Positions 22,321 to 36,262 of a DNA stretch of 64,000 nucleotides are shown here, piece by piece (position 1 is the first letter of the stretch; every line of letters begins with the position of its first letter). The notes beneath the pieces are model-generated. The model made no database searches. It worked only from the letters and a program-made list of their open reading frames with translations, and was not told the origin of the DNA. The stretch comes from Centropus unirufus (lineage: Eukaryota > Chordata > Aves > Cuculiformes > Centropidae), in the NCBI GenBank assembly GCA_013397695.1, contig VYZI01000133.1, positions 1,509,684 through 1,573,683 on the forward strand, written 5' to 3'. Made by a program: the position numbers and the translations under genes.

Positions 22321-25300
22321 ACTACATTTTATCTTTATATATTTTACTAAATATTATTGCTCGCATAGTACAGTGGTGCCGTTATTCAATTTCTTTTTCA
22401 AAAGTTTTTAGCATTTTAAACAAAATTATAATATACTTATTAATCTGTTCTAATTCCACTGAAGCCTATTTTAGCTCTTAATGTGATTTTAAAAAATTAA
22501 CAACATTGCGGGAAGTTCAGTTTTGTTTTTTTTCTTGGTGATATTCCCATGCAGAACAGAGAAAAGTGATACCCTCAGTTGCAGAAAGTGCTTGTTGAAA
22601 TGTAATTGTCTGATTTCTGCCTGAATTTAGGCTACATTGCTATAGTAGTTGGGGGTATATCAAATGCATGACTCCATGGAGACTTGCATTGAATCTAGTT
22701 CAAAGAGCAAAAAAGATAACTTCTGTTGAAATGTCAACCACTATTTGAAACAACAGAACTTATTTTCCTGACTTCTACAGCAAATTCCTCAAATTCCTTT
22801 ATTAAGTCTTGTCATTACTGTTTGTGGTAGATTATTTCATTCATAATCTTGCTGAAATTCACAAATATTTTGAAGTCTCTATGTTTTGAGCTTCTTAAAT
22901 AACTTGATTCTTAAATAGCTTGATTATTTGGCACAGAAAGTTTTTTACGAATTTTGTTTGTAGAAGAGTCACAAGATGACTGCTAAAACACTTCAGGGAA
23001 GCTTACTTATATGCAATGAACCTGAAGATATCTGAAATAACCCGAGTAGATATTTTAAAATATTTAGTTAGGTCTTAATGTCCAGACTTATTCATGAATT
23101 TTGATGGATGTACAATAAAATTACTAAAACACATATATCTTTCAGATTGTTATTTCATAGGATTAGAGAATTATTTTTTTCTCTTAAGTTTATAACATTG
23201 AGAAAGATTAACCATTTACAAAATGACAATTAGAGTGACATTAACAACCCTCTAAAACATGTCTTGGAGTCATAAAAGTAGGAGAAGCAGGAGAATTGTG
23301 TATTATTAATGGGGTTCTTCAGGTTAAACTAATCATATTCATATATTGTATTACTCTGTCCAAAGTTCTCAATTACCCATAAGTAATTTAATATACCTGA
23401 ATCATATGTCTACAAGCACTGCCAAAATCTATTTGTTAAATTTGCAATTTCTTCATTCAATATGAGGTTATACAGGGCAGAACGATAGAAATATACTGTA
23501 AAATAAAATCTCCCCTTGGAATGTCAAGTAGATACAGACCAGAGATAGCATATTGCCTCTGTGCTTTAGATAGTGGATTCAAAATTCTGGTGCTGAACAT
23601 GGCAAAAGCACTCTGATAATTGACAAAAGAGTTCACACCCAAAGGCTTGTTCAAATCTTATAGGCACTGACCCTCAGTAAGCGTGGTCACCACCAGCCCT
23701 TTCTGTATCTTTCAGAAAAGGAGAGAAGAGTTGCTTCCTCCAAGTAGAACTTTCTTATAATTTTGCAGCATACTAAGGAAACAGATTAGTAATGACACAG
23801 CTTGTGTGCTTGGCAGTATTTCATTAAGAAGTATATATTTAATTAAGTAAAAAGAGCTCATGTTAAATAAACCTTTAACAAAATTTTAGTACATATACTG
23901 TTTTATATATATATACACATATACTCAAAATCTTTATTGCTGTGCGATCTACCATACAAAAAATTGGAGAAGACAAAAACACAGATTCAGAGAAAAATTC
24001 AGGCTGGAAGCCACTCCTTGAGATCTTGTCATTCAGAGTGTCAGCAATAGATACCGATTAACGTAACAGCTACAGTAATCTTCGTATCTTCCTCCTTTAT
24101 TCTGTACAACTACAATTCTCTCACACTGTTTTCTTTATTTTTATTGTGATTACTCTCTAGTCCACCAATATTCTCAGCTCATAATCCATTATCACCTAAT
24201 CTCTACCTTTTTTTACTTTTATGTCATTCCTTCATACTGAATGCAGTCCTCAAGTTAGACTTTAATCTCTACTTGCCTGTCTTAATTTAAAACTTTGCAA
24301 ACATCTGTATTTCTGTCATGCCTGCCAGAAAATTTCGCAATAAATTTTAGAAAACTGGATAACTGCCTTAAATACACTTTCTTCTTACCCTAATGTTTGA
24401 AATCAGAGATGAAAAAAATATGTCCAATATACTTTAAAGAGCACAAAGCTCTCATGTTTTTTCACCTGTGCACACATTTCCAGTGGGCATTCTGTTGGAT
24501 TCCTGTTTCAAAGGAACATTAATTGCTTGATAAAAAATGAGTTGAACATTCAGTTCCTTTGACAGCTCTTCATATAATGCAGAAGTCCACAAAAAAGTTC
24601 CTTGAGGGTACTGCTCCAGGCCACTGATTCTGTCTCAGAACATGATATTAAATTCTCTGGCTAAAACATACATTTTCAGACAAGGAAAACATCTTATCTT
24701 TATACATTAATAAAAGATCTGATACAAGAGACATAGGTGAACACAGAATATTTTATTATCTTCAATATTCTTTATCCTGAATTGAGACTCATACTATAGG
24801 AAAATAAATCAGGTCATTTTGAGTAGTATTAATCTAACCAAATGCAGCTGTCCACATTAGAGATAGGCATCTGAGTTTCTCATTACAGACAATGGAAAGA
24901 AATAGACACTTCCTAAAACTGATCTCATCCTAATATAGTTGGCTAAAATGGCTCAGAAATATGACACTGTAAGTGCATCTATTTCTTCGTATTTTTACTG
25001 GAGATAACTAGGTCAGATATGGATGCTATGTTATCTAAATTAGGTTAGAAAAATCTCTGTGAGTTTCCTTTCTAGCAAATTAGTAGATCCTACTAGAAAT
25101 CCAGGATCATTGCTGGTGCTTCATAGAATTTCTTTTTTTCATTTTTAGACTCATGAAACAACACAACCTTTGAAACAACATAATCCTTGAATTAAACTCA
25201 TGAATTCTCATTCTGGAATATGACTTACCTGCTAGTGCATTGAAATAGACAGGCTATCCTTACCATGCTAAAATTAAGCACAGTTTGAGTGTTGACTCAC
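22321..25300. other. Unannotated AT-rich DNA
   Basis: I recognise nothing in this long stretch. A TA run lies near 23900-23930. Confidence 0.45.
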
Positions 25301-28159
25301 AGTTGTCCATACAGCTGAATTTTTAATGTGCTTTTTGTTACTACTTTACCCTATGCCTACACTTCCACAGACAGTGTACAGCAATAGCTAAGAATTGTTC
25401 TTGACAGGTATTTTGTATCTGTCACTACTTACTAGGGCAAAGAAGCATTTTTAGGCTGCAAGCATGGGTAGATCTCTGTCAGCCAGACATAGAGCCAAGG
25501 AATGATTCCTACTCTGGCTTATTTGCTTGTGCAGGTATAGCTTTACGCAGGAATGAGGTTAAAAACTGGTTCCCCTAAATTAATAGCAATTTCTCTACTG
25601 TTTCATCAAACTCAGGATATTTTTTTGCCTTTTTATCATAATCGTATGGGTGAATTTAAGTTCCTGTGAGAACTGCACAGTAAAGACCAAAGGGATTCTC
25701 TAATTCTACATATTGGACAGGAAGAGTTCCTCTGGTAAAAAAAATTGTGTGACGTGCATATATAACGACTTCAGAGAACTCTTCCCTTGTACATTCTTAT
25801 TCAGTAAGTGTATTAGTAATTGCTATTTTCATGTTTCTAGAGGTTAAAACCAGATGAAAGCAGATGAGTTTGAAAGCATTAAACAAAAAAGGGCAGATCT
25901 TGTCTTTATGAGAGACTGTTTTTATTTTATTAGTTCTTGAGTAACTTTCACTACAGGTAAAGAAACCCAAGGGATTCAAATTCTCTTTCTAAAGATTCAC
26001 TAAAAAGAATTATATAAAATGTGTGTGTATTTAAGAAACCTAGCTTACAAGTGTATTGGTTTCAAAACTGTTTAGCTGGGTGAAATTGCACTATCTGTAG
26101 AACTGATTGAGATTTCATGAATGATTAAATAATTAACTTTATGTCTTTTTTTCTGAGAAAATCCCTTACTTTCAAAACTATAAGTAAATGTACATCACAG
26201 TAACTATTTAAGATTTCAACTTTCTATTAAAAAATCCCAAACCAAACAAGTCCGCAAGGGCTAAATTTTATTTTTCAGTCCTGAGTTCAAGAGCACTTAG
26301 CTCCCTACACTTGCCTCTTTGACCAACCAGTTCAGGTTCAGATTCATTCTTCTTAGGTCCCATTATCAGAAAAGTTTAAGAGCTGTTTCCATACTGAAGT
26401 CGGAATAGGGCTTTCTAATCCCTTTTTTAAGCATCCACATGGTTATAACTGTCCCACAGTAAAGCAAAACTAAAGCTTAGTGAAGCAACAGGGACCTTAC
26501 AAAGGAACCAAACCAGAGGAGACTCCACATGATCTACTTGGAAGTACTTCACTTTCCATTCACAGTGGATGTATTTAAAAGTAAATCATATTGACATAGT
26601 ATTAGTATTTAAGTATTAATTACAATTGAGAGTAATTCTGAGTAAGAGTTAGAATGAACTATAGACTCGCACAGTTGAAAAGAGCTTTGGTAATACTAGT
26701 CATAAAAAAAGCTGATGAGTAAAAGAAAACTAAATACTCTCTGTTAGAATTTGATTGCATGTCAAATGTAAATATACTTTGGAATTGTAGTGCTTTGAGG
26801 GGAAAAAAAAGAAGCAAAAGAAGCCTGTGAAGCCATCTCTGGATAAAATTTTCACAGAAGGATATGTCGACTTAGCCAGAAAACACTTCAGCAAACAGCT
26901 TGGTAGAACCGTGAATGCTACAGGGTCTGGTCAACATGCTGATTACAAAGACCATTAGCAGTGGGATTCTTAACTAGGCAGTCAGTTACCTCTTGCAGAA
27001 TGAAATACTCTAACTCTTCATCTACAATGCTTGGAAGGAAGAATTAGACTGCCATTGGGAATTTTGTTTTGAGACGTATACCTTGTAGATCCTGCTCAGG
27101 CAATGATGTTTCTAAAGTGTGTATAGCTGATGTTTTTTAACACACATGGAATGAAACCTAACAATTGAGCCAAGTTTCCTTAATATCTTGTACTAAAAAT
27201 AAACTAAACTGTATATTGTCAAAGTAGTGATGACGAGCTTAGTACAATTATGATAACTAAAAAAAGAACGTATTCCTAAATGTAGTACAGAAATTATTGT
27301 CTCAAATAGAGTAGTTATAGAAAAACATTTAAAAATAGGAAAAGTCAAAAAATTAATTCAATTTTTTCATATATATATTTACGCATATAACTAAAATACA
27401 TGTACATACATGTTTCATAAAAACATAATAAGAATAATAAAAACCCTATTAATATCTGGCCTAGGTTTATTACTGAGAAGAGTTAACCTAATGTTTAGTA
27501 AAGACAATGGGTCTTCTCAGTTAAGTTCTGCAAATCATCATTATAATTCTATCACATGAGAATTACTGAAGTAGATTGCAGGCCTCTAGTGAATAGGTAG
27601 CAGACAGTAAGACAAATGTTGTACCATACAACTGTATGACGTGGACATTTGACATAACAGAGTAATACAGGAGCTGGTTGAGACAACTATTGTTATTCTT
27701 TTTTTCCAATTTTTAATGCAGAAGGAATAAAAATATCCCAGCCCTTGAAAAAGTAGTATTTTTTCTGGGTGTTGAAGAAATGTTATCAGAACCACCAAGT
27801 AATTCAAAGCCATGTAGCCTGGTTTGATTCCCAGTCAAAACAGTGAAAAAAAAACGTTAGGATATTTAAATAGAAATTAATTAAACGTTTAAGTTATAGC
27901 TAATGCCAATCAGTTTGCAGAAAACAGAAACTGTTAAAGAAACCTGATATCTTTCTTTCAAATTATAAATACGTTTGATAATGATAACTGCATCAATACA
28001 ACAGCTTCCTGTAAGATATTTGCGACAAAGTACTGTGTATTTTTTGGCATAAAGATCAGCAGTATTTTAAATCAGTAATGTAGACATTATATGGAATATA
28101 AACTGGACCACATCTCAGGAAACTGATGATAGTTGAAATACGTCTTTTAATGTGCATTT
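25301..28159. other. Unannotated AT-rich DNA
   Basis: No gene, RNA or classified repeat is seen. Homopolymer A- and T-runs and a degenerate TA/CA run near 27365-27415 are the only structure. Confidence 0.45.
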
Positions 28160-28295
28160 CTACTGACATCCCACAGGCATGGTAACTTCCAACCTTGTTC
28201 AATGTTTAATCAATGGACCAGAAGTTAACATAACATCACTGGCAGTAAGATGTGCAGAGGAAAAGACCGACTGAATGATAAATGATGAGGAGATA
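28160..28295 (+). mobile_element. Probable short CR1 RT fragment
   Basis: ACATCCCACAGGCATGG followed by CCTTGTTCAATGTTTAATCA and GTAAGATGTGCAGAGGA resembles the part of CR1 RT that encodes VPQGS…LFNVFINDL and the start of the FADD box, with several frameshifts. The match is from memory and short, so the call is tentative. Confidence 0.4.
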
Positions 28296-30045
28296 TGAGT
28301 CCTGGAGCACTGAGCCAGTTAAAAAAAAAGAATTTAGTAATCAAATTCTAGATCCTACATCTGTGAACAAGAAATGTAGATTACCCTCACAGACTGAGAA
28401 ACCACAAGTTGTAAGGAAGGGCCATAATTATTTGTCAGGCTATAATAAAGCATAAGCAATAGCATATAAAAACTGTCCAAAGAGGGAAAATTAGCATGAT
28501 TCTTGGCCATCTGAACACTAGATTGGAATGTAAGAGGCAAGATATGCCTTTATTTGCCCTGGATATGCCATCAGAGTCCCGAAACACTATTGGCACTTTT
28601 CTTGTCACATTTGTGAAAAGTCATTAAAATATTTGAAATATTGAAAGGGATAAATTAAATTTGTTGGATGGTGACTGGGTTACAGTGACTTATTGTCTTC
28701 ACAGAAGGAAAATAGAAGTACTGATAAGGTCCTGAATTGCACAGAACAACGCATATGAAGAACCATTGGGCAGATATTAAATCTGGCCTTATTCAAATTG
28801 GAAATCAAAGACATAATTTTTAAAAGTAAAAACGATTTTTTCAAGAGGATTGCAATGAGTCTTTTACTGTTTTCATGCGTATGTTCATGTCAAACCAGGC
28901 AATGGATCTTGCCAAAAGAAGTCAATATGGAGAATGAAACAGCCTGTAATAGGAAAAATATTAGACCAGATAGTCTAAGAATAACATCCTGCTTCAAAAA
29001 CCTATGAATCCCTTGCAGAAATGTACACTGATTGCCGCAGCATCTAATAATGAAAATGTATTTTTGCATGTGTGACCTTAGCTTAGAGACATTTATTTTC
29101 TACAAGTACTTGATCACTGCATAGCACATTTTAACAATTGCTTCTCACAGTGGGTTGCAAGTACAATGGAAATACATGCATTTAAAGCTTAGTTCCCTGC
29201 TCAATTTTGAGGTCAAATACCATGGAAGCAGCCTCTAAAAATTAAACTGCTCTAAACAGGGTTATTGTTATCTGCCTGCCAACTAGTAAATACACACTTA
29301 CCCTATTTCAGGATACGCTTGTACTGACTTCTGTTCATTTCTACCTAGTATGCCTTCACCCTGTATTTTGGGAAGTCCAGTTGAGGTACTCAGTTCCAGA
29401 ACTAATGACCTGGTATTTTGACCCTTTAAGGATTTTAGGTCTCATTATCTTATCATGTAAGCTGTGAGAACTAGCACAATACAGTAGAGATTTCATTCTT
29501 TGCTCCCCAGAAACGGATACTAGCATATTGAGCATGGTATTGAAAGTTAAAAGATTTTTTTGCTGTATTTTGTTGTTCTAATTATCTTAACGCTCCAAAA
29601 TGGTGGGACTAGAAAACTTAAGGATGAAAGAATCTTACGGTTCATATGGAAATCTCTTCAATTGTCAACTGCAAAAGAAATCCTAACTACTAGCATGCCA
29701 GGGAAGGCAGTAGATAAAGAGTCAGTGAGATTTAAATGTTGAAAGACAAGAAATAATGTAAGATCTCCTCTCAGGAATCACAATTCACGAATCATGTATA
29801 ATACTTTTTTTTTGTTGTTGTTGCAAAATCTCAGCATCCAGCTTTTACAGCTTTGAGTCCTAAACCTTTAGACTGTCCTATAGAGTCTTTCCTGATTCTA
29901 GGCCATGGATCTGGTGAACAGAAATCCATATGAAACTGTTGCTGATCAGCTCAGCTGATTCCTCTTTTTCTCTCTTCGTCAGGAGTTGGGAGACTTCTAA
30001 ATTGAAGTCTATAGGGTTAATCAGCATAGTTTTCATAAAGACAGG
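28296..30045. other. Unannotated DNA
   Basis: I see no gene or classified repeat. A (GTT) run flanked by T-runs lies at about 29804-29825. Confidence 0.45.
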
Positions 30046-30168
30046 ATGGGATGGTATGGGGTGGGATGGGATCGGGTGGGATAGGATAGGATAGGATAGG
30101 ATAGGATAGGATAGGATAGGATAGGATAGGATAGGATAGGATAGGATAGGATAGGATAGGATAGGATA
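30046..30168 (+). repeat. (GGATA)n microsatellite with a G-rich degenerate head
   Basis: About eighteen perfect GGATA units run from 30078 to 30168. They are preceded by degenerate units (GGGAT, GGTAT, GGGGT, GGGAT, CGGGT). The head contains runs of three or four G at 30048-50, 30058-61, 30063-65, 30068-70, 30074-76 and 30078-80 with spacers of one to seven bases, so it meets the usual G-quadruplex pattern. The repeated Tyr-Pro-Ile-Leu-Ser reading on the minus strand is a translation artefact. Confidence 0.97.
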
Positions 30169-31423
30169 ATTAATAATCTTGGGAAAACTCTGCTGAGTGA
30201 GCTAAATAAACTCAAACTTCCTCAACCAAAGCTAGCTCTTTCTCTGCTTCCCCTGAGATGGTAGGCAGCTCTCAGAGTTAAGAATCTAGTCATCCTATCC
30301 CCCTTATAGAAGAAGTACAGGACCAGTAAATTTCAAACTCCTCTGCTAGATGCCAAATGATACATCGAACCAATTTGGTCTCAAAGCACACAGAAAAAAC
30401 TCCCACTGTGATGCCAGTAGTGAGAACAAGAAAATTGAAATTGGTATGTTCAAATGAACACATACCATACTTTTTTTCCCAAAGAGTCTTGTAATTTTTT
30501 ATTATTTTTTTTTTTCAGCATTCATAGATATTCTTTCACCAAATGGGAGAATTGATACCTAGATCAAAGATCAAAGATATTGAGTATTAAGACTTGATAA
30601 TGTCAAACACTCTTTTCCTAAAGACATGTATGCATTCACAATCCAACTTTTATATTTTGTTGTCAAAATGATCCTGTCTGTACTATCACCTTAAACTCTT
30701 CATCTTGCCCATCCCTGGTGCCGCAATCAAGAAGTGTGCACTTTACTGTATTTTCACTTAAGCTGATCCTTGTCCTGAGACTTATTGAAAAGTATTCTTG
30801 ACATACACTGTTTAGTTAAAAGTGTAATTAAATGAGATACAGTTCCAGCATGCTGACTGTTAATTAATAATTTATGTCAATAATTTTATATTTCAGGAGA
30901 ATGAAGACACATTAAATATTGACAAAAGTAGTCATTAATAATGAATATTTTTCTGCTTAGACTAATATTTTATAGTAAAGAAAGAAATGTACAAATGACA
31001 CTCTATGGTCTGTAAGAGCTCTGCCTCTGAGGAGTCTATTTGTGGATCCTCTTGAGCAAGCATAGTGTTCATGAAGTGTCTGTGTGAAAAAAAGAGAGAG
31101 AGAGGCTTAAGAAGATCATATTTTTCTTTTAATTGCAGCTGCATATTTGTCTCTAGGATACCAAGAACAAGACTTCAAAGAACTAAAATATCCTTTTATA
31201 CTCTACAGCAAAGAATAAGTCTGACAGTCCCACTCACTGGGTTAGCAAAGGAAACTTGTTATGGAGGCCTATCAACTCTACTATCTACTACTTGGCCATT
31301 TTCTGGTTTCCTTTTTCTACTATTATATTTTTTATCTTCTACTCCTACTGCTAAGCGTAGCAGACTCTGTATAAGGAAAGAAAACAGGGCACAGAATAAA
31401 TAATATTTCCTTTACATACTTAC
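30169..31423. other. Unannotated DNA
   Basis: No gene is recognised. The 112-codon plus-strand frame 31065-31403 has no family resemblance and begins in a GA-rich run. I treat it as chance. Confidence 0.45.
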
Positions 31424-31497
31424 TCTATGGCGTCATCATCAAACATTAATTGTGCCATTATATCTAAGCCACCATGGGCATCAGGAAACAGTTCACC
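31424..31497 (-). other. Possible decayed coding exon with intact donor
   Basis: On the minus strand, codons GELFPDAHGGLDIMAQLM then FDDDAIE run into GTAAGTATG, a consensus 5' splice site with the exon ending at 31424. Only this frame is open; the other two hit stops. Upstream there is a pyrimidine tract (TTTTTCTTTTCTGTTG) just where an acceptor should be, but it ends in TG where AG is needed. An in-frame TAA lies at 31515-31513. This could be an exon whose acceptor was lost, or a chance frame. I do not recognise the peptide. Confidence 0.25.
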
Positions 31498-31829
31498 AAC
31501 AGAAAAGAAAAATTATCAGAATTTTTTTTCCCAAAGCTGATCCAATATAAACAGGCATGACTAGGAAAGCTGTGATTGATCAGCAGCCATACTTTACTGT
31601 AGTGAATATCAAATTCTAACAGTCCTTTGACAAAAGTAACACTTATTACTTCCTCCCAGCAGAATATTCTTCTTCAAGATTGCTACATTTCATAATCAAA
31701 TTAGCAAAATAGTGAGCGAAGGAAGACATTTTCATTTCTGATATGCATAAGCCTTTACTATTAGTGTAGGAAGCAGCAGTTATTGTTGCAGAGGTATTTT
31801 TCCTTCTGAAACAGCACTTTGAGCAGAAA
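31498..31829. other. Unannotated DNA
   Basis: Nothing is recognised between the possible exon and the CR1 fragment. Confidence 0.45.
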
Positions 31830-32080
31830 AAAAGGGGAGCTGGGACATCTTCAACCAGGCCAGGTTGCTCATAGACCCAAACAATCTGACCTTCAATGCT
31901 TCCAGAGATAGGGAATCTATCACCTCTCTGGACATGTCCCAGTGTTTCACCACCCTTGGCATGAAAAATGTCTACCTAATATGTAGTCCAAACCTCTCTT
32001 TTAGTTCAAAACCATTACCCCTTGTCCTATTCCGACATCTAGATTGTCCTATAGCTACATCTAGGTCTTTCATCCTCTCT
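31830..32080 (-). mobile_element. CR1 3' region fragment
   Basis: Read as given, the blocks CATCTTCAACCAGGCCAGGT, CTTCAATGCTTCCAGAGATA, AATCTATCACCTCTCTGG, CAAAACCATTACCCCTTGTC and CTAGATTGTCCTATAGCTAC are the reverse complement of the CR1 3' region. It is moderately diverged and lacks the terminal tandem repeats. The plus-strand frame 31865-32095 and the minus frame 31780-31962 are shadows of it. Confidence 0.85.
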
Positions 32081-33930
32081 GTCATTTCTAGCTGACATTC
32101 CCCAAATTTACAATGAATCTATGTTTCCTAAATTTCCTATACTGTTATTTTTTTATTTGTTTCATTATATTTCATCCAATTTCTGTTGATTCAATTGCAA
32201 CAATATCACAGACTTTCTTTTAAGGGATAGATATAAATGAGTCCCAGTTATGTCCACTTCTAGGTTAGACCTGATTCACATTTGTCCAAAAGGTTCACAC
32301 ACTGAACACAGAGAAGAAAATTAATTAAGGCGCTATGGAAGCCATATATGCTTTGAAACATCACAGTATCTAATCAAAAGCTGTTCTTATTCTCTGAAGT
32401 TAGCTTTAAGCTAGCCAATTACTAATCCTGAGATCATGTGTAGAAAGAAGGATATTAATACAGCAGAACAGTTAATTCTCCAGCTGCAAGTGAATGTAGA
32501 ACTACTCACATTCTTAAAAGTCAGTCAGAATATATTCAAATGTGACTTTTCTGCTTCACCCATTTTGAGACGTAGCCCTCCAGGGGATGCAGATAAATCT
32601 TACTTAGCATTATTAAAAATAAGTGTTTTAATATCATAAGCCTCCCTTTACTTTTGTACAGAGGAAAGAATGGAAACCCTCTGCAGGCAATAGGAATGAC
32701 TGAATAGGAAACACAGACTCATGGGACATAGTTGTATTTTAAGTTAATAGTTTACTAGAGATGTAGAAAGATTGATGGTATTTTAATAAAATTAACTTCT
32801 GCGCTTTTGTTGTTTCATCTTTGGGTTTCTCTTTCACTTGAAACAAATAAACAGGTGAAGCATGCTCGTTCTTTGTTATGCCATCCTCCACCCTTTATAG
32901 GCTTTTCCCTGTACTTGCCTACAAGACATATATTGTAAAAATGAACAGTTTCCAAGATTCCTGCTGGTGTGGACCAAGCAGCTGTGTTACTACTTGAGAG
33001 AATTTAGATTTGTCCTGGGAAAAATAGTTACATGACTTGAGCCTTCTTCATTTAAGGTATTTTAGGGAAGCAGAAATCATGAGGTTTAGGATGATTATCA
33101 GCTCCCAATAGAGCAATATCCACTTCATGCGGATTCCCACTAGGATGCCAGGAAGCCTACAGTAATACTTATAGAATAGTTCTCTGATAGTTCTCTGAAA
33201 TGTTGTCTTTTACTATGGAATATTTTTTCCCCTGTCATTCAGATTTTGTGGATTATCTTTTCTTTCTTATTTCTTTTTTCTTTTTTTCATGTACACTAAA
33301 CTTCCTACTGTCAAGGATAGTTGATAGTAATGGGTTCTATCTTTCTTTTTTTTTTTTTTATAAATTGTCTATGTAACACCTATCAGTATTAAAATCTTTT
33401 CTTACCCAGTGCTTAGCTCTCTGTCATTTGATAAGCCCCATGGGCCCTGCTGATCTATGTATTATGGTATTTCCAAGATATCTACATACCACTGATCCCT
33501 GGGGACATCTTGTTTGGTACTAAATACCTATATGTGGGTAACTGAATTGCCCTGGACTCTTAACATAGCTGTATTACCTGCTAGATTGTATCAACGGTCG
33601 TGATTAAATCATATTCAACTCCAGGAGCAGAAGAGACTTCTTGAGTTTTGGTGGTCTCCTTGGTCTTTTAACTTCAACTGAATCCTGCCTTCATAAAGAT
33701 ATCAACTCAATTGTCTAGCCATGGATAGCTGGTGCCACTAAGATATTTTAACTTATTATGCCTGTCCTTCAGATGCTTCTGAAGACAGTGATGGTCTCTT
33801 GTATCTTTTGTCTTAAAGTTGAATAGAGACGTTCTAATATGATTGACATTGAGGAAAGGATTCAGATGACCACACTAGCTCAGATAACCTTGAGTATTTA
33901 AAAGATTGAGATTAGTCTGATGATGATGCA
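32081..33930. other. Unannotated DNA
   Basis: I see no gene or classified repeat. T-rich runs lie at about 33265-33290 and 33345-33360. Confidence 0.45.
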
Positions 33931-34232
33931 ATGTAGGAATCATAGAGTTCCAACCCCCCTGCTATGGGCAGGGACACCTCCCGCTAGATCAAGCTGCTCA
34001 AGTCCCCATCCAGTTTGGCCTTGAACACTTCCAGGAGGGGGCATCTACAACTTCCCTGGGCAACCTGTTCCAGTGCCTCACTATCCTCATTGTGGAGGAT
34101 TTCTTCCGAATGTCTAGTCTAAATTTTTCTCTCTCCAATTTATAGCCATTCTCCCTAGTCCTGTCTCCACACACCCTGGTGAAAAGTCCTTCCCTAGCTT
34201 TCTTGTAGCCCCCTTCAGGTACTGGAATGAGT
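33931..34232 (-). mobile_element. CR1 3' end, well preserved
   Basis: The plus-strand text is the reverse complement of a CR1 3' end: AATCATAGAGTTCCAACC, TGGGCAGGGACACCTCCCGC, CAGTTTGGCCTTGAACACTT, ACTTCCCTGGGCAACCTGTT, CCAGTGCCTCACTATCCTCA, CCATTCTCCCTAGTCCTGTC, and GCCCCCTTCAGGTACTGGAA. It is among the least diverged CR1 copies in the window. It is 5'-truncated at about 34232. Confidence 0.92.
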
Positions 34233-36238
34233 AGGCCAAGTTAGATTATAAGGCAGTAATTTATCCTCTTGGAGGTTTTTCTTACTTTTTATACTCACTG
34301 CTACATGCACTTTGCATAAGACTGGAGATAGTATATTTGAACGTTTCCTATGGCTTTCCTAGATTCTTTTATATGAAGACTGAAATGATTCTACAACATT
34401 TTGTTTGCAATGTTTTCACTTTAAAGAAGGTCTATATATAATGATTTTTTGTTACATAGTCTGTTTGGCTAAGGAAAACTAGCAACATGATAGAAATATA
34501 TTTCCTATGGTGAAAGAATACTTAGCATTGATTGAAACACCTGACAGTTTATTATAACAAATCACAATCAAACACAGATGCTTATTCAATTTAAAGCCAA
34601 TTTCACAGCTTTTAGGTTGTGTTAATATATAACAGTCACATTAAATAGTTGTCTGATTACTATGAAAAATCTGCATATCAGCCCCCTATTTCAGCCAATG
34701 TAAATGCAAGTAAGATTAATGGATTTAAATTCAAGAAAATTGCATAATATTCAGCTTTTTTGCATTCCTTATCTGAACGTTAATGTGTTCCAAAAATAAA
34801 GTGATACTGGTATTTATCTTTTAAATATTTGCTGGCTATTATTGAGCTGTATTCAACCTTTTATTTTTTAACAAATATGTAGGCTGGAGGCAGGAAAAAT
34901 AGGATATTTGCAGAAGAATAAGACATGAGAGCAAAATGATTACTTATTTGGCTGGGAGCTTTTGCAGCTGGATTCTCCAGTCTAAATGGAACAAGATCTT
35001 TCCTTATGAGGTAAACCAAAAAGAAATGGTTTTCACTCTGATGATAGGTGCTCAAATATCTAAGTGTTGTTCTTTACTCTTTGTGTGGAATTAAGAGACT
35101 CTCAAATTGCTGTGACTTTCTCTTAGGGCTGTCATAATTGAATACGTTGAAAAATTGCACTCCTCTGTTTAAAAGAAATGTGAGAATTTCTTCCACTAAA
35201 TAAAACTGACTCATTATAGTAACTTCAAAGGATCAGAAAGTCAAGAATAAGTTTTAAAAGCCTTAAATAAGACAGAATCCAGTAACAAGATAGAAAAGGT
35301 TCAGGTCTTATTTCAGGACAGCTCTAAACAATTTATGTCTCCCCATTGCAGAAGAAAATCAGTCTATTCCCCTGCTTTTCATGCCTAGCATTTCCAACGG
35401 ATGATTCTTTGTTCCAGCTGAAAACAGCATAATGAAATGACACAATTATGGCCTATAATAATGCAGTTGCTGCCACAAATATCATCAATAAAAAGGCAAA
35501 ATTTTAAAACATGAAACATTCTCACAGGCTAAGAGGGGCAGAAATTCAATGTGCTCTCTAAGTAATTAGTTCCCATTAAAATGCTCCTTTTCATAGTTAA
35601 TGACTCCATTTGTAGATCATATGAGGTTATGTAGTTCAAGATGGTTTAAAATGGATGAAGAGAAGGCACTATACAAAATTCTCATTTCTAAGTGCCTCTG
35701 ACTGCAAGCCAGGTACAAAGTAAATTCACTGGCAGAGCAAAAATTTTCATACTATGTTACATTAGCATGATGCAAGACAAGTTACTGAAACAAATAATAT
35801 AGCTGTTAATACAGACTAAAAAATGGCCAGCTCAAATGTAATAGTCTATCATAAATATTTACAATAAGTAGAGGGAAATATTATTCATGTAACAATTCAG
35901 TCAACCAGTTGAGAATTCTCAGTTCCTGGTTGGATAGGGCCTATCCTAAATGGTATTAAGGATTAGTTAAAAAAACTCAACAGACTACTCATTTAGGAGT
36001 TGTTTATTGGGTTCATTTGTTTTCTTTTGTTTATTTAAGTGTAAATGTAAATGTTATTTTTTTTATTTTATGAAGGAGGAAATTAATTGCCTTCTACAAT
36101 TTTTCCATTCTCTCACTTCATTCATTCTATTTCTGCTCTCTTTTCTTTCTTCCTTCTTTTTTTCCTCATATGTATGATTTGGTTTACTTTCAGATCTGTA
36201 TCTGAGACTTAATGCATTTGCCTTATAAAGCAAAAAGA
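34233..36238. other. Unannotated AT-rich DNA
   Basis: No gene is recognised. The stretch 34540-34800 has dense TAAT and AAATTA-type sites and no repeat signature. It could hold a conserved non-coding element, but the sequence alone does not show this. Confidence 0.4.
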
Positions 36239-36262
36239 AATAATAATAATAATAATAATAAA
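36239..36262 (+). repeat. (AAT)n microsatellite
   Basis: About seven to eight uninterrupted AAT units, about 115 bases before the assembly gap. Confidence 0.95.

Noticed and set aside
30033..30215. Minus-strand frame with repeated Tyr-Pro-Ile-Leu-Ser
   Set aside because: It is the translation of the (GGATA)n microsatellite.
31065..31403. 112-codon plus-strand open frame
   Set aside because: No recognisable family, low-complexity start, and no splice or promoter context.
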